NCBI GenBank assembly: GCA_905221605.1
Contig: CAJNDS010002408.1
Location: forward strand, 1-35,000
DNA length: 35,000 nucleotides
Reading direction: 5' to 3'
Source of the DNA: Symbiodinium natans
Lineage: Eukaryota > Sar > Dinophyceae > Suessiales > Symbiodiniaceae
Shown here: piece by piece, positions 28,776 through 35,000 of the stretch
Layout: the number at the start of each line of letters is the position of its first letter
Position numbering within the stretch: position 1 is the stretch's first letter
Translations under genes and position numbers: made by a program
The notes under the pieces: generated by a model
Seen by the model: the letters and a program-made list of their open reading frames with translations, nothing else
What the model was told of the DNA's origin: nothing
Databases searched by the model: none

Positions 28776-29451
28776 AGACTGGCTGGGTCACCAGGACGAG
28801 TCTACTTGCGAGTACTCACGACAAAGGGAAAGTAGCCATTCCAACCTCTCCTCAATTCAGCAGTTGCTCTCCGGGATTGCGCATAAGACTTCGCCAAATC
28901 GTTGAGACGGGCCCTGCTTCAGGATTCCGTTAGAACCATGTGCGAATCAAAGGCGCTTGCACATCGATGTTGTTCAAGTTTGCCCAACAGCTGCTTCTTT
29001 CAGTTCGCTTTTGTGCTACATAGTATCACGTACAATCCCAAAATTAGAAGGGGTCCGAATCTTTCCAGTTCAAGAGGCCCGGATAGCACAGATGCCCCCG
29101 TCTCAAGAATGGCCTGAAGACCATTTCCAGATGCCGCTCACAGGGGAAGAAGCCACAATCATTGGCGCTGAAGAAACTGCTGCTCAAGGAACGCGTTTCG
29201 TTCGTCGGGTTGACCGAGCGGCGTTGCGGGACCTGGACAGCCAGATCTACTGTACCATCAACGACGCCAAATCGACGTTGAAGAACATCAAAAATGTGGC
29301 GACGGAGATCGATGAAGACAAAATCAAGATCCAAAACCTGAGCCAAGAAGTCGAGCAAGCTTGGCAGGCGATTTATGTGCTCCAACAGGGTTTGCTTAGA
29401 CAACAAGACTTACTGCAAGACTTGCAAAGACAAGACCAAAGCAGTATATAA
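28717..29451 (+). CDS. Coiled-coil protein C-terminal part, interrupted by one TGA
   Basis: Open for 245 codons except a TGA at 28903. Before the stop: RCDPDEDWLGHQDESTCEY, then SNLSSIQQLLSGIAHKTSPN. After it: DGPCFRIPLEPCANQRRLHI, a hydrophobic stretch near residues 80-100, then acidic (PSQEWPEDHFQMPLTGEE), and finally a clear heptad pattern, DRAALRDLDSQIYCTINDAK, STLKNIKNVATEIDEDKIKI, QNLSQEVEQAWQAIYVLQ, LLRQQDLLQDLQRQD, ending TAA at 29449-29451. The C-terminal roughly 70 residues form the strongest coding signal in the window. Long coiled coils are common in cytoskeletal and trafficking proteins, but no specific family can be named. Confidence 0.5.
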
Positions 29452-29459
29452 ACAATCTG

Positions 29460-30180
29460 GCCTGGAGCATACAGCTTCGCAGGGTTCCAAGTGTGCGCGC
29501 CAAAGGGCACACACACACACAATTGCCACAGTTCAGTTCAGCCACCAAATCAACAATCTGCAAGGCATTACCCATATCGATGTTGCATCCAGAAAAACCG
29601 GGCCAAGAGAAGTGCGACAGGCGCAATTGAAAAGCTTCTCTGTCCGCCATGTGTCATGCAAACTTCACATACGAAACTGATGGCAGTACTACTTTTGCAG
29701 CAGCTTCCACTTTTACATTGTTTACTTCAACTTAGTCCCGACAAGCGGCAGTGTGTGGTGCACAGGTACTCCCACCATGGAAAGTTGAAAGGCGTCACTG
29801 CCAATGATTCTTCAGCATGTCTGTTTTGTTGTCAAAAACAGAAGGGGCGCAGGGAACATTGAAGAGTCCTGCGCCAACGAACGTACCTGCAGTGGTTGGT
29901 GCACCTGGATGACTGCGGTCATAGCTGGTGACACAGAAAGTCGGGCCCTTTTCAACTTCACCAAACAAGGTTATCAAATTTTGAGGCCAGTTGTGGCATT
30001 TATCAAGCTTTTTCTGAGGGTTGAAAACCACGTTTTTCGCAGTTAAGAGAAGAGCGATAGGGCATGTGCATCCAAAGCTTCGCTGTGCTGCAGAGGTCTG
30101 TATTGCATTGCACTGTGCTGTGAGTGAGTGGAGAGGGGGAGGAGAGAAAGGTGAGAGAACGGTCAACATGTCTCGAGCGA
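29460..30180. other. No recognisable gene
   Basis: Short frames on both strands, a small (AC)n run at 29509-29522, and nothing recognisable before the GT array. Confidence 0.4.
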
Positions 30181-30325
30181 ATCCCGAAGCTTATTGCGTG
30201 TGTGTCTGCGCGTCTGTGCGTCTGTGCGTGCGTGCGTGGGTGCGTGGGTGGGTGAGTGGGTGGGTGTGTGTGTGTGTGTGTGTGTGATTGTGTGTGATTG
30301 TCTGTGTGTGTGTGTGTCTGTCTCT

Positions 30326-30362
<37 letters not shown>

Positions 30363-30410
30363 TGTGTGTCTGTGCGTCTGTGGGTCTGTGTGTCTGTGTG
30401 TCTCTGTGTG

Positions 30411-30458
<48 letters not shown>

Positions 30459-30467
30459 TACGTGCGT

Positions 30468-30502
<35 letters not shown>

Positions 30503-30700
30503 TGGGTGTGTGTGTGTGTGTGCAGTGGGTGTGTGTGGTGTGTGAGCGCGTGTTGTGTGCGTGTGTGTGGCGCGGCGCGCGAGACGCGAGTGTGTGTGCA
30601 TGTGAGGTTGCGTGTGCGTGTGGGTGGCATGTGGGTGTGGTGTGGGTGTGGGGTGGGTGTGTGTGTGGGTGTGTGGATGTGTCTGTGTGAGTGTGCGTGT

Positions 30701-30758
30701 GTCAAACCAAACAGCATTCATGAACAGATGCTGTCCATGTGACAACCCTTCGTGCTGT
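30701..30758. repeat. Cassette in GT array, copy 1
   Basis: GTCAAACCAAACAGCATTCA, TGAACAGATGCTGTCCATGT, then GACAACCCTTCGTGC. This is the only non-repetitive DNA in this part of the array, shared with 31325 and 31644. Confidence 0.93.
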
Positions 30759-31324
30759 TGGTGTGTGTGTGTGTGTGTGGTGGGGTTGGTGTGCGTGTGC
30801 GTGGCCGTGCGTGTGCGTGCGTGTGCGTGTGCGTGTGATGAGTGGTGATGTGTGTGAGTTGTGAGTGTGTGTGTGAGTGTGGTGGTGGGTGTGTGGGTGT
30901 GGGTGTGGGGTGTGGGTGTGGGGTGTGTGTGTGGGGTGTGGTGTGTGTGTGTGTGTGTGTGTGTGTGTGGTGTGTCTGTGTGTGTGTGTCTGTGTGTGTG
31001 TCTGTGTGTCTGTGTGTCTGTGCGTGGGGGTCTGTGTGTCTGGGTCTCTGTGTGTGCGTGGTGCGTGCGTGCGGAGTGTGCGTGGTGTGTGTGGTGGTGT
31101 GTGAGTTGGTGTGGTGTGTGTGCGTGGGTGTGTGTGGTGTGTGGGGTTGGGTGGTGTGTGCTGTGTGTGTCGCGCGCCTGCGCGGTGTGTGTGGCGCGTG
31201 CTGTTGTGCGTGTGCGTGTGCGTGTGCATTTGTGTGCAGTGTGGGTGTGTGGGTGTGGGTGTGGGTGTGGTGTGGGTTGTGTGTGTGTGTGTGTGTTGTG
31301 TCTGTGTGTGTGTGGTGTGCGTGT

Positions 31325-31381
31325 GTCAAAGCCAAACAGCATTCATGAACGAGATGGTCCCATGTGACAACCCTTCGTGCG
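31325..31381. repeat. Cassette in GT array, copy 2
   Basis: Same cassette with GTCAAAGCCAAAC at the start and GAGATGGTCCCATG in the middle, 624 bp after copy 1. Confidence 0.93.
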
Positions 31382-31643
31382 CGTGTTGTGTGTGTGTGTG
31401 TGGTTTGTGTGTGTGTGTGTGTGTGTGTGTGGTGTGGCCGGGCGCGTGCGCGTGCGCGTGCGCGTGCGGTGCGTCGCGAGTGAGCGTGCTGTGCGGGTGC
31501 GGTGCGTGTGCGTGTGCGTGTGCGTGTGTGTGTGTGCGTGTGCGTGTGGGTGTGGGTGTGGGTGTGGGTGTGGGTGTGGGTGTGTGTGTGGGTGTGTGTG
31601 TGTGTGTGTGTGTGTATGTGTCTGTGTGTGTGTGTGTGCGTGT

Positions 31644-31700
31644 GTCAACCAAACAGCATTCATGAACGAGATGCTGTCCATGTGACAACCCTCCGTGCGC
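31644..31700. repeat. Cassette in GT array, copy 3
   Basis: Same cassette with GAGATGCTGTCCATG in the middle and CCCTCCGTGC at the end, 319 bp after copy 2, about half the first spacing. Confidence 0.93.
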
Positions 31701-31712
31701 GCGCGCGCGCGC

Positions 31713-31768
<56 letters not shown>

Positions 31769-31992
31769 GCGTGCTGCGTGCATGCGTGCATGCGTGCGTG
31801 CGTGCGGTGTGCCCGTGCGTTTGCCGTGCGTTTGCGTGTTTGTTGATTGATGCTTGCATTCTGTTGTGTTGTGTCTAGGAGATTCTAGGAGTCTAGGGGT
31901 ATTTTGTGGAAAGAAATGCAAACAAATCAAACAAACATGTTTTATCATAAGCAACAAATCACAAATATTCCGGTCTGTCGCGATGGAGCTAG

Positions 31993-32223
31993 GCCGTTCA
32001 CATCGGGCAAAAAACCAGGAAAGCCGGCAAATCAACAGGGCTTCCTGGATTGAATGGCCCGGCACGTTTCCAACCTGAGCCCAAAAGGCTCTGGTTCAAA
32101 CAAAGTGTCTGAGGCCCGAACTCTCGCGAGCTTTCTTCAGATCAACAAAGAAGCCTGGGCGACTGCTCGAGCACGACTGAATTTCTGTTTGAGCGTGCAG
32201 TTCAAGCACAAAGCAAACACTAA
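31993..32223 (+). pseudogene. Coding-like frame cut by TGA at 32110
   Basis: From after TAG (31990) to TAA (32221-32223) with one internal TGA. It reads KAGKSTGLPGLNGPARFQPE, PKRLWFKQSV, stop, GPNSRELSSDQQRSLGDCSS, TTEFLFERAVQAQSK. Hydrophilic and protein-like on both sides of the stop. An overlapping plus frame at 32054-32284 and a minus frame at 32096-32293 are rivals. Not recognised. Confidence 0.25.
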
Positions 32224-32289
32224 CTCGCAGCACCATTTGCCGCATGTGGCAGGCGATGGCAGGCGACTGCGTTGCTCCGAGTAACTCTC

Positions 32290-33065
32290 CCAAAGTGCAA
32301 AGAACTCATCTGAAGATCGCTGGCGGCTATCCTGTTGCAGGGGAGCTTTGGGAACGAAGTTAGGTCATCTGCATAGGTGTGTTAGCCGCGAATCTCGCGA
32401 GAGGTGTTGAACATTGCTGAGCAGTATTGAGCAGTACAGTGTGCAGCTGGCATGGAATGTCCCTACTAACTGTTGCGAGCATTGGAGGAAAGTGGCCTGA
32501 GAAGTGGAACCTGGGAATGTGCCATCGCACATGGACTGAGGCCAACGTACTTTCCGCATCTTCCCGCTTGCCGCATGCTTAATTAAACCGCATGAACGCA
32601 GAGCTTAAGCGGGCGTGGCGGCGTGCCTGCATGGAGAACCAAGCACGCACTTGTTCCTGAAAAAGGGTCGCAAACATGCGCCATGATTCGAAGCACAGCT
32701 ACAACAGTCAAGATGTCTCAAGCCTTCAGCTTCGGGTTTAGGAAGTGTACTGTACTGTAGGGTGTCAATGTAGAAATGTCCATGCAACATCATGCAACTG
32801 CAGCATCTGAGGGCAGCACGAACAGCTTCTCCCACCTTGCTCAATCAGGGCTTACAACTCGGTCGGGAAGGTCACGAAACATGTTTCCATCTGGGCTTCT
32901 GCAATTTGCGGATTTGCAGTGACGAGCACATGCTGACTACAATCCCTGCACCACAGGACAGAGCAGTGGTCGCCATCCAAAGATCAGCTGATCATACTCA
33001 TAGTTCGAATATGTTCGAATCGTCAGGCGCTGGCCGCTAGTGAACGCAGATTTGCAAAATTGTAA
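32290..33065. other. No recognisable gene
   Basis: Short frames only on both strands; no tandem repeats. Confidence 0.45.
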
Positions 33066-33069
33066 GGGT

Positions 33070-33309
33070 CTATTGCCCCCTGGCCCCTGCACACATCCCA
33101 AGACTCACCCTGCATAAGAACCCTACCCATGTCCAGGTCCTCCAGAGCCTCGGGTCTGCCGTCCAAGCATGTCCAAGCCACTCTGCAAACTTGTCCAAGG
33201 CGTCTCGGAGCTTTGCCAGGCTCTGCTCCACCTGCCCCTTGTCGAGTGTAGAGGTGAAAGCTCATGATTTTGATGGGTCTTGTGCTTCAGGCATGCGGCC
33301 CTGGCAAAG
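33070..33309 (-). pseudogene. Exon-like helical segment with internal TGA
   Basis: Minus frame from after TAG (33310-33312) to TAG (33070-33072), with TGA at 33262-33264. It reads RMPEAQDPSKS, stop, AFTSTLDKGQVEQSLAKLRD, ALDKFAEWLGHAWTADP, a good amphipathic helix. Splice-like sites border it: CTTTGCCAG then GG before the ATG, and CAGGGTGAGT at about 33112-33103 downstream, though the donor is in another phase. It probably belongs with the minus-strand segments at 33.7-34.7 kb. Confidence 0.35.
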
Positions 33310-33735
33310 CTACCGAATGCTATGTAACTCATAAAAGCGTCTGCCGCACCTGCCGGTCGGCCAGGGCCTTTTGTGCAGAGTCCCAGAAGGCCGCCTGCTG
33401 GAAAGCATCTTAGGACCACTAGAATAAAAGAACGAGTCCCGCAACAATTCAGACATGCAGGCTGCAGGCTGCAATCACCATGGTTCAAGAATCCACTTTA
33501 TTGAGCCAGAACGCCATGAATGCTGCATGGTGGCACTAGCAACAATGCAAAGATAGGAGGCAACGGAAGGGTGATGAGCATACTGATGATGGTCAGCGCA
33601 AACTTCTCAGGTGTTCCAGGGGCGCACGGTCTTTGATGTCTTCGCTTCCATCGGCCTATGGTGACGTACGTAATTGCTACTAGCATCTATGACGCTCTGA
33701 AAGCGGCAAGCCGCTAAATCCGCTAATGCCCGAAG

Positions 33736-34200
33736 TCAGCCCCAAACTCCACACCCGGTGACCCTTCTCGCGGCCTGGTTGTCTTCGGGCTTCTTGGGGC
33801 CATCACGGGCCTCCTGCAAGAAGCCCTCCGCTTGTCCTTATGAAAGAAGTCGAGTGATCTGTTGGATTTCTTCTGGCACGTTCACCAGATGTTTTGCCAA
33901 CCTGTGCTCTCTACCGTTGAAGCTGCGTTTAGCAATTTCGCCCGACAAACAAGCACCTTGAAGTGAGCCAGCCAAATCTCGTCCGTCAATCATTTCATAG
34001 TCATTTCATCGTGCAGCCGCTCCAGAAGACGGTCCGAACATGTCCGAACCCAAGCCCATTTGAACCTGAAGCCGCTTCGAGCATCCGATGAGAGATCGTA
34101 GCTCTTCAAGCAGATCTTGCACCCGGTGCCCCCGTGCACGAAGGACGGCCTGTGGGGGCTTGGGCCTGTGCCTTCTCTGCAATATTCGCATTGCAGAGAT
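33736..34200 (-). pseudogene. Coding-like frame with internal TGA and TAA
   Basis: Minus frame between TGA at 34201 and TGA at 33736, interrupted by TGA (34006-34008) and TAA (33838-33840). Reading: KPPQAVLRARGHRVQDLLEE, LRSLIGCSKRLQVQMGLGS, DMFGPSSGAAAR, stop, NDYEMIDGRDLAGSLQGACL, SGEIAKRSFNGREHRLAKHL, VNVPEEIQQITRLLS, stop, GQAEGFLQEARDGPKKPEDN. All three pieces are protein-like in one frame, with no frameshift needed. A TTGCAG just upstream (34182-34187, minus) could be an acceptor. Either stops arose by mutation in a dead gene, or these are separate exons or readthrough. Family unknown. Confidence 0.42.
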
Positions 34201-34375
34201 TCAGGAGCAATTGAGTGCAGTGAAACCTACAACTCAAGTTGCAGGCTTTGAAGGGCTTTGCACCTTGGGGATGACGTCATGTCATCACGATTCCACTCTC
34301 CAGATTCACACGCTTGTTGTCACAAGCTGCAGCTAGGCTCCACGCAGTCATCTCCAATATAGCCCGTGTCTACGC

Positions 34376-34693
34376 TCATTGAAACTTTTGCGAAAGCTTA
34401 AACACCCTCTCAAGGCCCCCCACCTGGCTCTCACCGCCAGCGTCGAAAAGGCCCTGAATCAATCCGGGCAGCTTCACTTCGGCCTTGGGGGGAGCATATG
34501 ATGGCGGGGCTCACGGATTGACACGGTAACAGTCATTAAGGGTCGGGAGTTGGACTGGGCAGCCTTTGATTTCGGATTGTTCTCTTGCAGATCTTGTAGA
34601 TCTCGGGCCTTTCCGGGTCCTGCTTCCGCCTACAACTCGCCTACATGACTTTGCGAGTCTTCGGGTCGTAGCTTCTGCGGTCTCAAATCTCAA
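34376..34693 (-). pseudogene. Coding-like frame with internal TGA
   Basis: Minus frame ending TGA (34376-34378), with TGA at 34511-34513. Upstream part: basic (EATTRRLAKSCRRVVGGSRT), then EQSEIKGCPVQLPTLNDCY. After the stop: APPSYAPPKAEVKLPGLIQG, LFDAGGESQVGGLERVFKLS. The second piece is strongly protein-like, and a GGTGAG within GCTGGCGGTGAGAGCC could be a splice donor. Probably the upstream part of the same minus-strand gene or pseudogene. Not recognised. Confidence 0.38.
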
Positions 34694-34871
34694 CTACGAG
34701 TAGTGTTGACTCCCCAACCCCAATCGTCGAAGAGCGGAATAGTCAGCCATAGTCAGCCGCCCCCAAGCATCATTCTACAGCAACACTGCTTCGGGATGCT
34801 AAGTTGCCACGCTGGAGACTCCCAGCTTCAGAGCTTCAGCCCATGCTGGTTGTGGCTCGTTTGTCTGCCCC

Positions 34872-34920
34872 GTGGGGGGGGGGAGGGGACGGGCGGGATG
34901 GGGGAAAGGGGGGGAGGGGG
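34872..34920 (+). other. G-rich tract with G-quadruplex potential
   Basis: G runs of 11, 4, 3, 3, 5, 8 and 5 separated by one to three bases on the plus strand. This meets the usual pattern for a G-quadruplex. Near the window edge; function unknown. Confidence 0.8.
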
Positions 34921-35000
34921 AATCCTGTTTTTTCGAAACATCGCACTGCTCCTCAAGAACAGTTCTATACAAGATTATACAAGACAACGTTCACGCTTTG

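Larger units (their letters stand above)
30195..31850. repeat. 1.65-kb GT/GC-rich array
   Basis: The plus strand is nearly all G and T with some C. (GT)n alternates with GCGT, GGGT and CTGT derivatives, including a pure (GCGT)n block at 30410-30465 and (GC)n at 31696-31712. It is interrupted only by three copies of one cassette. Long Val/Cys frames on plus and His/Thr frames on minus are artefacts of stop-free dinucleotide repeats. Extended alternating purine-pyrimidine favours Z-DNA. Confidence 0.96.

Noticed and set aside
30163-32065. His/Thr-rich minus frames up to 383 codons and Val/Cys-rich plus frames
   Set aside because: Stop-free GT/GC repeat; residue composition follows the dinucleotide.

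Overview
This window looks like nuclear DNA of a unicellular eukaryote. It has no operons, no Shine-Dalgarno-led gene runs, no rRNA and no tRNA that I can recognise. Much of it is satellites, microsatellites and diverged dispersed repeats, and coding-like stretches are short, broken and scattered on both strands. Worn TTTAGGG-type (CCCTAAA) telomere-like motifs are sprinkled through it, and a C-terminal tail of a LINE-like polyprotein lies on the minus strand near 17.5-17.8 kb. An alga or protist with a repeat-rich genome fits; a dinoflagellate is one plausible guess, but nothing here proves it.

Layout. 0.1-1.9 kb: a CCAAT-bearing minisatellite, a C-rich polypyrimidine block, CCCA and CCACCGCCA repeats and degenerate telomere motifs. 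1.9-5.7 kb: mostly unassigned, with two coding-like stretches. 5.7-6.2 kb: a perfect 241-bp direct duplication. 6.7-11.7 kb: a hierarchical tandem array of 0.9-1.15 kb units, built from an older subrepeat of roughly 200-230 bp. 11.8-12.1 and 15.2-15.6 kb: two copies of a hairpin-dense element of about 0.3 kb, with a third diverged copy of its terminal hairpin at 12.24 kb. 13.6-14.0 and 16.9-17.3 kb: plus-strand coding-like stretches. 18.8-19.3 kb: pyrimidine microsatellites. 20.4-20.9 kb: small exon-like helical segments and a threefold degenerate motif. 21.4-25.6 kb: telomere-like debris, poly-C runs and weak ORFs. 25.9-29.45 kb: a series of coding-like plus-strand frames that looks like one intron-split or decayed gene. 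30.2-31.85 kb: a 1.65-kb GT/GC-rich array carrying three copies of one non-repetitive cassette. 31.99-32.22 kb: another interrupted plus-strand frame. 33.0-34.7 kb: minus-strand coding-like segments, probably one gene or pseudogene.

Two patterns deserve attention. One is the multi-hairpin repeat at 11.8 and 15.2 kb. The other is that coding-like frames are repeatedly cut by a single stop codon, most often TGA, after which the same frame still reads like protein. I cannot assemble a complete gene model or name a pathway. Most protein calls are low-confidence segments, written down so that they can be searched.
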